A model generated the notes under the pieces. That model was given only the letters and a program-made list of their open reading frames with translations. It did no database searches and was not told where the DNA came from. A stretch of 64,000 bases of DNA from Fredinandcohnia onubensis. GTDB taxonomy: Bacteria; Bacillota; Bacilli; Bacillales; Bacillaceae_L. Every line of letters begins with the position of its first letter. Position 1 is the stretch's first letter. This document shows positions 8,052-16,781 of the stretch, in pieces. Made by a program: the position numbers and the translations under genes. The stretch is taken from the NCBI RefSeq assembly GCF_002734215.1, contig NZ_NSEB01000023.1, positions 124,102-188,101 of the forward strand, written 5' to 3'.

Positions 8052-8523
8052 ATAGTAATATCCGATATAAGAAAATTATAAATATTTTATAAATTAATAT
8101 AAGAAAAGGTTATGAGAAAGCAAAAAAAGAGCATTTCCTAATACATTAAAATGAATAATCGGTGGGGGCCAACAATTGACTGAAGTAATAAAGGTTTTTG
8201 TTGGGATTTAAAAAGTGGGGTGGGCGAGACTACGAGCATCTAAAAACATTGCGTTTCGCCTGGCAATATAAACAAGTAGGGGCTTTACATTAATCCAAAT
8301 CGTCACCTTGTTACTTGGGGTGCTCATTCTTATGTTAAAAACAGTAAACTTGCTAATAAGTATTGTTATATATTAGTAAATAGAGGTGCAAGCTAATTGC
8401 ACCTCCAAAAGATATTCTTTTTTCCTAGACTCCACTAGTTCCTAATTAAATTATTGTGAAAAAATCAGGCGATTTTTATGTCATGGATCGCCCCATTACC
8501 ATAGAATACTAGCAGGGGAGTGA
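8052..8523. other. Intergenic stretch with hairpin and possible gene remnant
   Basis: About 470 bases with no convincing gene. A GC-richer patch near 8200-8375 reads as two overlapping short frames: one ends in RFAWQYKQVGALH, the other contains NPNRHLVTWGAHSYV. Together they could be a frameshifted remnant, but no start codon with a ribosome site is present. A perfect 9-bp hairpin, GAGGTGCAA/TTGCACCTC at 8383-8405, lies about 120 bases past the coat gene and may be its terminator. Confidence 0.35.
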
Positions 8524-8988
8524 TTAAAGGATATCAACTTCAACTAATAAAGCAAGTAAAACTTGAAGTAAAAGTTGAATGTTAACTGCAATCTGAGTGT
8601 CAGTTGTTGTTACATTAACATTTCTTGAGTTATCAATGACAGTCTTTTGGCGAGAAATCTGTCTGTTTCTAGCTGCTTGTAATAAATCCTGTGTCACTCT
8701 CTGAGCTTGTGAGCCATCGGCAATTGAAATGCTTACAACTACAGCAATGGCAGCTTGTAAAGCAGCCTGTAAATTTAGAGCAGCCTTTGTATCTGTAGTT
8801 GTTACAGTAACATCACAAGAATCTTTAATAAAAATTAATTCCTCATTAAACTGTAAATTATCTGCAGCTTGAGTGGCCTCTTGAACGAATTCATCATTGT
8901 CTTTAAAGCATGGGTGGTCAGAACTTGAATCCAATGCAGACCATCTGTTTTGATCTGCTGTGTTGAAACGGTATGTTTCTTGATTCAT
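8524..8988 (-). CDS. cotX: Spore coat protein, CotX/CotV family, duplicated domain
   Basis: A 154-residue protein with two copies of the CotX/CotV domain. The first is around DSCDVTVTTTDTKAALNLQ and the second around NSRNVNVTTTDTQIAVNIQ; each is followed by an Ala/Leu/Ile/Val-rich strand-like tail. CotX, CotV and CotW form the insoluble crust fraction of the Bacillus spore coat. AAAGGAGG precedes the ATG. It is 44 bases downstream of the CotW-like gene and probably in one sporulation operon, normally driven by mother-cell sigma K. Confidence 0.88.
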   Translation of the reverse strand: MNQETYRFNTADQNRWSALDSSSDHPCFKDNDEFVQEATQAADNLQFNEELIFIKDSCDVTVTTTDTKAALNLQAALQAAIAVVVSISIADGSQAQRVTQDLLQAARNRQISRQKTVIDNSRNVNVTTTDTQIAVNIQLLLQVLLALLVEVDIL

Positions 8989-9032
8989 AATTATTTTTCC
9001 TCCTTTAATTTTTAACCATTTAAGGTATTGAA

Positions 9033-9344
9033 TTATTTTAATTTACGACTTTGGTTTGTTGGTTTGTTTGTAACAACCGATTTATAGACTTTTGGTCTAT
9101 TTGTATTTTCAACGATACCTGTTTCTGGGTTTACATCATTTTCTGTTAAATTTGTTTGTGAGTTATTTAAAAATTGTTGAGTTTGCTCTTGTAATTTACG
9201 AATTGTATCCCGAAGTTCTTGTTTTTGATTCCTTGAAAGATTAGCTGTATTTAATTGAACTCCATTTTTATTTAAAATATTTTTAACAAGCATGGCTGTG
9301 AGCTTTTGCTGCGTATCTTGAAAGTTTTGTGGATTTACTCCCAT
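9033..9344 (-). CDS. cotW: CotW-like spore coat protein
   Basis: About 103 residues, hydrophilic and Asn/Gln-rich. The segment LVKNILNKNGVQL, followed by a Lys/Glu/Gln helix, resembles B. subtilis CotW (LVQNIFSKHGV), which is similar in length and also neighbours cotX. The ATG at 9344 has AAAGGAGG seven bases upstream; the track-like TTG start two codons earlier is less well placed. First gene of the coat pair. A CATATAGTG about 30 bases upstream is near a sigma K -10 (CATAnnnTA), but this is weak. Confidence 0.65.
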   Translation of the reverse strand: MGVNPQNFQDTQQKLTAMLVKNILNKNGVQLNTANLSRNQKQELRDTIRKLQEQTQQFLNNSQTNLTENDVNPETGIVENTNRPKVYKSVVTNKPTNQSRKLK

Positions 9345-9568
9345 TGTCAACCCTCCTTTATCAATTACACATTGTCACTATATGTAAATGTCATGTATAT
9401 TGTATAAGTCATTCGTGGAATTTCCTTATATTTATCCAATAATTGGGTAGATGTAATTGCTTAAGAACTGACATTTAATAACACGATAAGTTTAAGAGAA
9501 ATTTCTAAGTAACTCGGAGGTAGATTTAAAAAACGTAGTGGATGTACAGTGAGTTGGGGAGAAGCACA

Positions 9569-9641
9569 ACCTTTTTTAAATATATAGGTAGAGCATGGGA
9601 TACTATATATATATATATATATATATAGTATTTAAAAAGGT
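9569..9641. repeat. (TA)12 tract in a 30-bp palindrome inside a larger inverted repeat
   Basis: A run of 12 TA units (9604-9627) sits in a perfect palindrome, TACTATAT to ATATAGTA (9601-9630). This is flanked by ACCTTTTTTAAATA (from 9569) and TATTTAAAAAGGT (to 9641), so the whole block can form a cruciform. It lies in a 480-base gene-free gap (9345-9824) upstream of the coat genes; the rest of the gap shows only the terminator below. Confidence 0.8.
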
Positions 9642-9677
9642 AGGATAATAACCTAGTTTATAGTTGGATATGCTACA

Positions 9678-9719
9678 CAAAAATAAAAGGCTTAGAGGAA
9701 ATATTCCTTTAAGCCTTTT
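9678..9719 (-). terminator. Terminator of the sensor kinase gene
   Basis: AAAAGGCTTAGAGGAA (9685-9700) pairs with TTCCTTTAAGCCTTTT (9704-9719), with one G-T pair. On the minus strand the stem is followed by ATTTTTG. It is about 105 bases past the kinase stop codon. Confidence 0.85.
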
Positions 9720-9824
9720 GGTTTGAACGATAATGGAATTTATTAATAGAACCGTGTAATGACCTATGTAATTTTGTATATGTAATTCACCAATTTATAT
9801 TTCTTAAGTACTCGTTCCACAAAC

Positions 9825-11087
9825 TTATTCATGTTGTTCATTTGTAGAAAGGACGGATGGGAATTGGAAGGTGAATTCAGTTCCTTCTCCGATAGTACTT
9901 GAAACTTTTATCGTACCTTTCATTGCCTTTACAATACTATAAACGACCATCATTCCAAGACCTGTTCCTTTTGGGCCTTTAGTAGAGTAATAAGGTTCAC
10001 CAAGTCGCTCAATTTGTTCTTTAGTCATACCCATTCCTGTGTCACGGATGATAATGCTTACATTGAATCGGTCATAACTGGTTTCAACATATAATCTTCC
10101 ACCACCAGGCATTGCCTCTATCGCATTTTTCATGACGTTGATAAAGCATTGATGGAACTTTTGTCGGTCGCCTTCCATCGAGCCTATCAAAGAAAAATTC
10201 GTAATAACTTCTACCGAGTGCTGGTTTGCTGTAGGCTTTAAAATAGATATCACTTGTTGCAATTCGCGTTTGATTTGGAGGGTTTCAACCGTATCTAATG
10301 CTGGTTTTGAAAAAGATAGATATTCTTGAATAACATGTTCAGCAGAAGCCAACTCTTCTTTTATAATCGTCAAGTATTCTTTTTGCTTATGTCTCGGTAG
10401 AGTATTAGACATCAACAATTGTACAAATCCCATTGCTGCCGTTAAAGGATTTCGGATTTCATGAGAAATCGCCGCTCCCATTTGTTCGACTGCATGGAGC
10501 TTCTCAGATTTTAAAATGGTTTGTCGCAATTGGATATTATTACGAAAAAACTCAGTTAAGTAAGATAAAATGCCTAAACCAATCGCTGGAATGAGTATAT
10601 AGGCAAACCAAGCATCGAAAGTATTTACATTCGGTTTCGAAATTTGAAGTGCGGCCGCTGTAAGGACAGATACAAAAAAGGTCAAAAGTACGGATATGCA
10701 CACACGCTTATTGGAACTCTGTTTCCAAAACAACGGGTATAGCTTCCACAAACAAAAAGCCAATGGAAGATAAAGGACAATTGTCGCGTAAAAACCAAAA
10801 TTAATGCCGTAGAACCCTCTTATAATAATAACTGTCAGACACAGGATCGGACCAATTCCAAGATATAGCCCTCCTATTAATACAGGAATAAGACGAAGAT
10901 CAAAATGGTAAGAAGGGGTAGGTTGATATGAAACGATAAAGCAAGTCAAAATAAGCACAACCAACCCTATGTACGCTTCCCACTTTGAAAGGGTAAGATT
11001 TCGTTTTCGTTCAAACCAAATTAAACCTATAAATGAGAGAATGATTAATAATGCAAGGTTAAACAAAATGTGCTTAGTAATTTCCAT
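9825..11087 (-). CDS. Orphan sensor histidine kinase, KinB-like (5TMR domain)
   Basis: A 420-residue membrane kinase. Six hydrophobic segments (about residues 6-24, 38-54, 65-88, 97-115, 128-148, 160-178) form a 5TM-LYT-type sensor like KinB. HisKA follows with phospho-acceptor His209 in AISHEIRNPLTAA, and the HATPase_c domain shows an N-box (NVMKNAIEAMPGGGRL), DTGMGM and GTGLGMMVVYSIV. No response regulator is adjacent, typical of the kinases that feed the Spo0F/Spo0A sporulation phosphorelay. The signal is unknown. Start ATG has GAAGGTGA upstream. Confidence 0.88.
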   Translation of the reverse strand: MEITKHILFNLALLIILSFIGLIWFERKRNLTLSKWEAYIGLVVLILTCFIVSYQPTPSYHFDLRLIPVLIGGLYLGIGPILCLTVIIIRGFYGINFGFYATIVLYLPLAFCLWKLYPLFWKQSSNKRVCISVLLTFFVSVLTAAALQISKPNVNTFDAWFAYILIPAIGLGILSYLTEFFRNNIQLRQTILKSEKLHAVEQMGAAISHEIRNPLTAAMGFVQLLMSNTLPRHKQKEYLTIIKEELASAEHVIQEYLSFSKPALDTVETLQIKRELQQVISILKPTANQHSVEVITNFSLIGSMEGDRQKFHQCFINVMKNAIEAMPGGGRLYVETSYDRFNVSIIIRDTGMGMTKEQIERLGEPYYSTKGPKGTGLGMMVVYSIVKAMKGTIKVSSTIGEGTEFTFQFPSVLSTNEQHE

Positions 11088-11387
11088 GATTCACCTTCAA
11101 GTAATAAAAATTTACAATATAGTAAATAGTTAGATAAAAGTATTAAATCTATTATAATACAGATGAAACTACTTTTGTGTCTAATTGAGTGAAAATTTTG
11201 GTAAAATTAAATGAAAAAGAATGAAATATGGGACTTGTTTCCTAATTTTACCATTATCATCTCTATAAAACTATACTTTTTTCATAAGAAAGTCCTACAA
11301 CAGATTAGTAACATGCCAAATGAAATAAAAATGGGTATACTTATGAAGGAAAATGAGCGTTTCTTTATGCGAAAGGAAGTTGGCAAA

Positions 11388-12050
11388 GTGAAAGAGAAGA
11401 CGGCACTTATTGCTGGGGCTACAGGTTTAATTGGGAATGAACTACTACATAAATTGCTAGAGACATCTGAATATAAACAGGTGAATGCTCTAGTTCGAAA
11501 TCCACTGAAGATGAATCATCCAAAATTAAAAGAAGTAATCGTCGATTTCCATCGTCTTAATGAATATAAACAATATTTCGCAGTGAATGATGTGTTTGTA
11601 TGTTTAGGCACTACCATTAAAAAGGCGAAGACCCAAGAAGCTATGTACAAAGTAGATGTAGATTGTCCAGTTGAGATTGGTCGAATTGCAAAAGAGGCTG
11701 GCGCAAAACACTATTTAGTAGTTAGTTCAATGAATGCAGACCGTAATGCGAAGCTTTTTTATCCAAGAATGAAGGGTGAACTTGAAGAAAAGGTTCGTCA
11801 ACTTAACTTTGAACAACTTTCTATCTTTCGTCCATCACTTCTACTTGGAAAGAGAGGCGAATTTCGTCTTGGAGAGAAAATGGCGGCTGTCTTGTTTAAA
11901 GGTTTAAAGTTTATATTTACTGGCCCCCTTCAAAAATATAGAGCAATCGAAGGAAAAACAGTAGCAAAAGCGATGTACAAAGTGGCTCAGGAAAAAGAAC
12001 AAGGGAAAGTGGTTTATGCTTCGGAAGAGATTGAAAAAATAGCAAAATGA
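11388..12050 (+). CDS. NAD(P)H-binding oxidoreductase, HTATIP2/TIP30-like atypical SDR
   Basis: About 220 residues. A Rossmann start, ALIAGATGLIGNELLHKLL, is followed by ALVRNP, FVCLGTTIKKAK and YLVVSSMNAD, then FRPSLLLGKRGEFR. This is the small TIP30-like atypical SDR pattern, with few sequence-defined substrates. The frame is open from 11211, but the first 59 codons have no family similarity; GTG at 11388 preceded by AAAGGAAG eight bases upstream is the best start. Single gene with its own terminator. Confidence 0.82.
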   Translation: MKEKTALIAGATGLIGNELLHKLLETSEYKQVNALVRNPLKMNHPKLKEVIVDFHRLNEYKQYFAVNDVFVCLGTTIKKAKTQEAMYKVDVDCPVEIGRIAKEAGAKHYLVVSSMNADRNAKLFYPRMKGELEEKVRQLNFEQLSIFRPSLLLGKRGEFRLGEKMAAVLFKGLKFIFTGPLQKYRAIEGKTVAKAMYKVAQEKEQGKVVYASEEIEKIAK

Positions 12051-12068
12051 TGATGAAAAATGTCTGAA

Positions 12069-12109
12069 AAACAACCGGTAAAAGGTCTTATTATGCCGGT
12101 TGTTTTTTT
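12069..12109 (+). terminator. Intrinsic terminator
   Basis: AAACAACCGG (12069-12078) pairs with CCGGTTGTTT (12096-12105), followed by an unbroken T run to 12109. It closes the oxidoreductase gene. Confidence 0.9.
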
Positions 12110-12189
12110 ATTGGTTAATGACCGTTGTTGTATAGCTTAGCATACATTAGCAATAAACCAAAAAATGACTTAGAAGGGGGAAGGGTGGT

Positions 12190-12735
12190 TTGAAGAAATC
12201 CTTACTTGATTCCCTTAGAAAAGGTGGATTTATATTTTATGCGAGGCATGGGGAAGCGCCTGTTGGAATGGATTTACCCAATTTAAATTTTCAAAACTGT
12301 TTAACTCAAAAAGGTCTTTCTGAAAAGGGACGAAGACAAGCTATTTATTATGGTGAAATTCTCAGATACCTCCGAATACCGGTTAATTACCCAATAGAAA
12401 CAAGTCCTTTTTGTAGGACAATTGAAACTGGACAGTTAGCATTTGGAAGTGGAAATGTTCAAGTTAATCCATTTTGGTTTGAAGTATATCGGTTGAGTGG
12501 AAATGTACCAAGTGGAGACAAACAAAGAATCCTGAATAGTCTTCAGTCAGTTTTAGAATCAAAGCCAGCAGGTGGAAGAAATAATATTATCATTGCCCAC
12601 AGTTTTCCCGAAGGAATTGGTTTAGGGCAAATATCAAATATGGGGACAGTCATTGTAAAACCTGAAGGGAGAGGAAACGGTTATGAAGTAGTGGGTCGAT
12701 TATCTTTATTCGATTTAAGTAAATTAGGGAGTTAG
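12190..12735 (+). CDS. Histidine phosphatase superfamily protein
   Basis: A 181-residue branch-1-like histidine phosphatase. FYARHGEAP near residue 19 carries the phosphohistidine RHG motif; ETSPFCRTIETG gives the second Arg, and IIIAHSFPEGIG the second His. The middle is shorter than in phosphoglycerate mutases, so it is a small-molecule or phosphoester phosphatase of unknown substrate. TTG start; GAAGGGGGAAGGGTGG lies just upstream, giving more than one possible ribosome alignment. Stands alone between terminators. Confidence 0.82.
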   Translation: MKKSLLDSLRKGGFIFYARHGEAPVGMDLPNLNFQNCLTQKGLSEKGRRQAIYYGEILRYLRIPVNYPIETSPFCRTIETGQLAFGSGNVQVNPFWFEVYRLSGNVPSGDKQRILNSLQSVLESKPAGGRNNIIIAHSFPEGIGLGQISNMGTVIVKPEGRGNGYEVVGRLSLFDLSKLGS

Positions 12736-12772
12736 CCATTTCTACTCAAAATTTAATATCAAAATTAGACTT

Positions 12773-12812
12773 AAAAAACGCTCGGAGTTTTTTGAACTCA
12801 AAGCGTTTTTTT
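12773..12812. terminator. Bidirectional terminator
   Basis: AAAAAACGCT (12773-12782) pairs with AGCGTTTTTT (12802-12811), with an inner GAGTT/AACTC pairing. A and T tracts on both sides serve the convergent phosphatase and trhO genes. Confidence 0.88.
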
Positions 12813-12820
12813 GGCTATAT

Positions 12821-13741
12821 TTACACCAAGTGATGTTCCTTCACATAGCGATTATGTGGGTGGTCTTTGCATTCCTGGCTACAAGATCTATAGTGTTCAT
12901 GTTCGCAGTCCTCACATAATAGGAGATGCTTGTTGCACTCCGGATTACCGCATTTTACATAACGTTCTTCTGGTTTCCCGCAGTGATGACACTCTCCAAC
13001 CACCGTTTCCTCACCAGTTCGGTTGACTGGTACAGAAATGCGTTCATCAAACACATAGCATTTTCCGTCCCAAAGTGCACCTTTTACCTCTGGATCATAT
13101 CCGTACGTAATGATGCCACCTTCAAGTTGAGAAACATCCTTGAAGCCTTCGTTTACAAGGAATCCAGAGAATTTTTCACAACGAATTCCGCCTGTACAAT
13201 AGGTTAATATTTTCTTATCCTTATGCTCGCTTAAATTTTCTTCGACCCATTTTGGCAGCTCGCGGAACGTTTCGATATCTGGTCGAATGGCCCCCCTAAA
13301 ATGACCTAGATCGTACTCATACGTATTACGCGCATCAAGAACGATGACATCGTCTTGTTGCAACGTTTCAAGGAATTCTTTTGGTGAAAGATGCTTACCA
13401 GTAATTTGATTGGGATTTAAGTCCTCATCAAGACTTAAATTAACAATCTCTGGTTTCACCTTTATTTTGAGCTTTTTAAAAGCATGTTCTTCACTTTTCT
13501 CCATTTTGAAAACCATATCCGAAAAACGGGCATCGTTGCGCATATACTCCATGTATCTTTCTGTCTGTTCCACCGTACCTGAAACAGTACCATTGATACC
13601 CTCTGTTGCAACAAGTATTCTGCCTCTCAATCCAAGGGAAGAACAAAATTCAAAATGTTTGTCTCTAAAAGCCTGCGGGTCATCAATTTCGATGTATTTG
13701 TAATAAAGTAAAACTTGATAATCCAATTTATTCACCTTCAT
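12821..13741 (-). CDS. trhO: tRNA uridine(34) hydroxylase, rhodanese-like
   Basis: A 306-residue TrhO (YceA/YbfQ) that makes 5-hydroxyuridine at the tRNA wobble position. The N-terminal acylphosphatase-like domain contains [19 protein letters not shown]. The rhodanese domain has [17 protein letters not shown] and the catalytic Cys in [17 protein letters not shown]. The C-terminal zinc-type segment has many paired Cys/His (CHHC, CGNPEC, CEDC, CSQEC). Length and order match the family. A single gene with a convergent terminator. Confidence 0.93.
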   Translation of the reverse strand: MKVNKLDYQVLLYYKYIEIDDPQAFRDKHFEFCSSLGLRGRILVATEGINGTVSGTVEQTERYMEYMRNDARFSDMVFKMEKSEEHAFKKLKIKVKPEIVNLSLDEDLNPNQITGKHLSPKEFLETLQQDDVIVLDARNTYEYDLGHFRGAIRPDIETFRELPKWVEENLSEHKDKKILTYCTGGIRCEKFSGFLVNEGFKDVSQLEGGIITYGYDPEVKGALWDGKCYVFDERISVPVNRTGEETVVGECHHCGKPEERYVKCGNPECNKHLLLCEDCEHEHYRSCSQECKDHPHNRYVKEHHLV

Positions 13742-13835
13742 TTAATACTTTTTCTTTAAGTATGATATCAAATATTGAGATTCAAATAAAAGTACTTTTT
13801 ATTTCCTGCTTCTTTATTATTTCAAATGAGTATGG

Positions 13836-15089
13836 TCATCCATCATGATTTACACCATTTGCAGATTTCAATGCCTGTATTTTTTCATAAGTCTCCAAAC
13901 TTAGCTCTTTAAAAGGAGAATCAGGAAGGTGATCAAATAATTCAACCGCTTTTTTCGCAGCTACTAATGCCTCATCAATTTTTCCGAGTTCAACGAGACA
14001 TTGCGCCATAAATGTTTCTTTCAAATAAAATTGTGACAAGTCAAAAGGGTGGTGGTGATAGTTAGGGATGATCACCTTTTCGAAATACTGACATGCTTCT
14101 TCATAACTTTTTAGTCCATGTAATGCTTTACCTTTTTCAAGATGAAACCATTCAATTAATTGATGATGATTTAATTCTGGATCATCTAAAAGCTGCTCGA
14201 CCATTGAAAGAGCTACCTGGTAATCATGTTTATAGGCATTTAGGGATTCAATGTGAAAAAGTTTTGATGTAACTTGTGACATCAGATCATCCGAAAACTC
14301 AGCATATTGATTCAATTTATTCAGGTAATATTCATGTTGCTCCCATTCCTTTGCCATCATCGAATAAGCTGCTGCTAGCCTGTATAAATCATCAATTCGA
14401 TAGAACGTTTTATTTTTTTGGGAGAACGAAATTGCATCCTCCATAACTTGTTTCGCCGCTTCAATATCTCCAACAGCAAAATACATAATGGCTTCGTTAT
14501 AATCAAGGTCCAATCTTGAAATGGGGTCAATATAGACATGCTTACTTTCAATTTCTTTGCGTTCGTGCAAGATTGTCTCCAATGATTGTTCATAGTTATG
14601 TTCGATAAACTCGGTAAGGCAGCGAAATGAGGCAATGCCTACCCGTTTTGTTGTTACATTCATTTGATCATACAGAATGGCTGCTTGTTCAAGAGGTTGT
14701 TTCCAGTCTCCTTGCTTTTCCCAGTACAAACTGTACCCATATAGCTCCAGCAACCTTGCAGCTACATAGCCCTGGTTTAATTGGGAAACAACTGGCTCAA
14801 TGAGCGTGAACAGATGTTTATATTTTTCAGGGTAATCCTCTGAGTTACGTGAAAAAATTTTTTCAGCCTCATCCAATACTTCTCGTAACTCTTCAAAATT
14901 CACTTCATTTAAAAGCTGTGATAAATCTATCTCAAGTCTCTCTGCAATGTACGTTAAACTCTCCATAGATGGATTTGCTTTATTATTTTCAATCAGGCTC
15001 AGCATGCCTTTTGTTAATTTTGTACCTGCAAGTTCTTCTAGCGTTAATTTCTTCTGTTTACGTAATTTACGGATGCGTTCACCTAGCAT
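13836..15089 (-). CDS. XRE helix-turn-helix regulator with TPR domain
   Basis: A 417-residue protein. Residues 1-60 form an XRE HTH (IRKLRKQKKLTLEELAG, then GMLSLIENNKANPSMESL), and the remainder is helical with repeated TPR-like units (for example ALHGLKSYEEACQYFEKV). This architecture is shared with peptide-sensing RRNPP regulators, though many such proteins sense other ligands. It is divergent from an MFS efflux gene, and two perfect palindromes lie in the shared region. It probably represses the pump and itself. Confidence 0.85.
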   Translation of the reverse strand: MLGERIRKLRKQKKLTLEELAGTKLTKGMLSLIENNKANPSMESLTYIAERLEIDLSQLLNEVNFEELREVLDEAEKIFSRNSEDYPEKYKHLFTLIEPVVSQLNQGYVAARLLELYGYSLYWEKQGDWKQPLEQAAILYDQMNVTTKRVGIASFRCLTEFIEHNYEQSLETILHERKEIESKHVYIDPISRLDLDYNEAIMYFAVGDIEAAKQVMEDAISFSQKNKTFYRIDDLYRLAAAYSMMAKEWEQHEYYLNKLNQYAEFSDDLMSQVTSKLFHIESLNAYKHDYQVALSMVEQLLDDPELNHHQLIEWFHLEKGKALHGLKSYEEACQYFEKVIIPNYHHHPFDLSQFYLKETFMAQCLVELGKIDEALVAAKKAVELFDHLPDSPFKELSLETYEKIQALKSANGVNHDG

Positions 15090-15123
15090 AAGAAATAGGC
15101 ACTCTCCCTATTTTTAATATTTT

Positions 15124-15194
15124 GTTTAATTATATTAAACTTTTTGTTGAAAAGAAAGTAATATGATGATATGATTTGTTTAATCAAATTAAAC
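15124..15194 (+). promoter_or_regulatory. MFS promoter flanked by two GTTTAAT-N3-ATTAAAC operators
   Basis: A sigma-A promoter TTGAAA (15147-15152), 17-bp spacer, TATGAT (15170-15175) drives the MFS gene. Perfect palindromes GTTTAAT-N3-ATTAAAC lie upstream of the -35 (15124-15140) and over the start point (15178-15194), 54 bp centre to centre. On the minus strand the upstream operator contains TATAAT, a candidate -10 for the regulator gene. This suits looping repression of both genes by the XRE protein. Confidence 0.85.
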
Positions 15195-15218
15195 TTTTCC
15201 AAAATTGGAGGAATTAGC

Positions 15219-16520
15219 ATGACTGAACTACAAAAGCTTAAAAGAGCATCTTATCATTTGTTTACGTTCACAATTAGTAAAATCATTTCCTCATTCGGCG
15301 CACAAGTATACGCATTTGCAATCAGCTTTTATATACTTCAACTAACAGGATCAGCAACAAGCTTTGCGACAAATCTAATCTGTAATCTTTTACCGAGGGC
15401 ACTTATAGCACCGCTAGCAGGATATGCAGCAGACAAATATTCTCGGAAAAAAATCGTGATTATCTCACAGCTCGTTACGACATTAGCGATTATCGGACTG
15501 CTTTTTGTTAGTATGACCTATGGTTTATCCCTGATTGCGATTTACACAACAACCGTCGTATTATCAATCGCAACCTCATTTACTGGTGTAACCTTTACGT
15601 CATCGATTACCGGTTTGGTGGATGAAGAACGTATCCAAAGAGCAATGTCACTTAACCAGATTTCAATGTCTTTTGCAGCCATCGGTAGCCCAGCAGTGGG
15701 TGGACTGTTATATGGTACAGTATCGATGGAATTGTTCTTAGGAATGTATATCGTAGCTTCTATCATTGCGGTTTTACTAGAATCCACAATGAATTTCAAT
15801 CTGTTCTCAAACCGCAAGGCGAAAGAAGAATCGGAACAGAAGGAGACAATGTGGGAAAGCATTAAAGCAGGTATTACCTATTTAAAAACAAAACAGGTAC
15901 TAATGACGATGATCTGGATTTCATTAATCATCAACTTCCTTTTCGGTGCTTTTGAGGTCGGATACTCATTTATCCTAATTGAAAAATTAAAGCTGGAATC
16001 ACAACATTTTGGCTTTACACAAGGGGCATTTGCTATTGGGATGCTGTTATTCTCGATTTACTTCTCGATTCGAAAAGAAGTGAAATTTCCATTCCTTGTT
16101 TCAAAACGTGGAATCATTGGGTTAGGGGTCATTATGGGAGCGATGGCTGTCCCATTACTGATTTCCTTATCGTATTGGTCAGTGTTTGTGTATTATTTTG
16201 TAGCAATGTTTACGTTCGGTTCGATGATTATTGTTGTAAATACACCGATTCAAGTCATGATGCAAAAAATGATTGATGATGACTTCAAAGGGCGCGTATT
16301 CTCGATTTTAGAATCGATGGCTGTTGCCTTAATGCCACTTGGAATGATTATATTTGGTTACTTATACGATGTATTGCCTGGCCAATATATTCTCATCACA
16401 TCAGCTGTTATTTTAATCGGAGTGATCCTTGTTCTAGCAAGACCAAGTGTTGTGAGAAAAGCTCACCCGGAATTGAATGAACAGAAGCCTGTTGTGGAAA
16501 AAACAAGTACCGCTTTGTAA
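15219..16520 (+). CDS. MFS transporter, probable drug efflux
   Basis: About 433 residues and roughly 12 hydrophobic segments of the major facilitator superfamily. The loop AGYAADKYSRKKIVIISQL between segments 2 and 3 is the MFS A-motif, and the cytoplasmic centre is a charged stretch (about residues 205-225). It resembles the MFS_3/enterobactin-exporter-like group. The start is ATG 15219 with GGAGG eight bases before; an upstream in-frame ATG at 15171 overlaps the -10 box and cannot be used. Its repressor is probably the divergent XRE-TPR protein. Confidence 0.88.
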   Translation: MTELQKLKRASYHLFTFTISKIISSFGAQVYAFAISFYILQLTGSATSFATNLICNLLPRALIAPLAGYAADKYSRKKIVIISQLVTTLAIIGLLFVSMTYGLSLIAIYTTTVVLSIATSFTGVTFTSSITGLVDEERIQRAMSLNQISMSFAAIGSPAVGGLLYGTVSMELFLGMYIVASIIAVLLESTMNFNLFSNRKAKEESEQKETMWESIKAGITYLKTKQVLMTMIWISLIINFLFGAFEVGYSFILIEKLKLESQHFGFTQGAFAIGMLLFSIYFSIRKEVKFPFLVSKRGIIGLGVIMGAMAVPLLISLSYWSVFVYYFVAMFTFGSMIIVVNTPIQVMMQKMIDDDFKGRVFSILESMAVALMPLGMIIFGYLYDVLPGQYILITSAVILIGVILVLARPSVVRKAHPELNEQKPVVEKTSTAL

Positions 16521-16525
16521 CGGTT

Positions 16526-16559
16526 TAGGCCTTTCTCTTAAATGAGGAAGGCTTTTTCT
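16526..16559 (+). terminator. Intrinsic terminator of the MFS gene
   Basis: GCCTTTCTC pairs with GAGGAAGGC (one G-T pair), followed by TTTTTC. It closes the MFS transcription unit. Confidence 0.8.
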
Positions 16560-16577
16560 ATGGATGTGAACATAATG

Positions 16578-16626
16578 TGACAATGTGTCATGTTCGGTTG
16601 ACGTGTGACATGGTGTCATCTAGAAT
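16578..16626 (+). promoter_or_regulatory. Promoter with two TGACA-N3-TGTCA operators
   Basis: TTGACG (16598-16603), a 17-bp spacer and TAGAAT (16621-16626) make a strong sigma-A promoter. Perfect palindromes TGACA-N3-TGTCA lie at 16578-16590, just upstream of the -35, and at 16606-16618, inside the spacer, 28 bp apart. The TetR-type gene two cistrons downstream is the obvious candidate repressor. Confidence 0.85.
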
Positions 16627-16649
16627 GAAACTGTGAGGTGACCGATGTC

Positions 16650-16769
16650 ATGTTAAAGACAGAACCTAAAAATGAACTAAACCAAATGAAACTAAGAAAG
16701 CTTGCAAAGAAACTGCAGTCGCTTGGTGTCAAGGCTTCAATCATTAAAAGACCAATAGCTTCACATTAA
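16650..16769 (+). CDS. 39-residue basic small protein
   Basis: ATG at 16650 follows GAGGTG nine bases upstream; the frame ends at TAA 16767-16769. The product is Lys/Arg-rich, with an amphipathic helix-like middle (KLRKLAKKLQSLGVKASIIK). Size, charge and the KLGVK-type pattern recall the small Lmo0850 family of Firmicutes, but I cannot confirm this. It is first in an operon with the alarmone synthetase and TetR genes and is missed by length cut-offs. Confidence 0.7.
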   Translation: MLKTEPKNELNQMKLRKLAKKLQSLGVKASIIKRPIASH

Positions 16770-16781
16770 AGGAGACGAATT

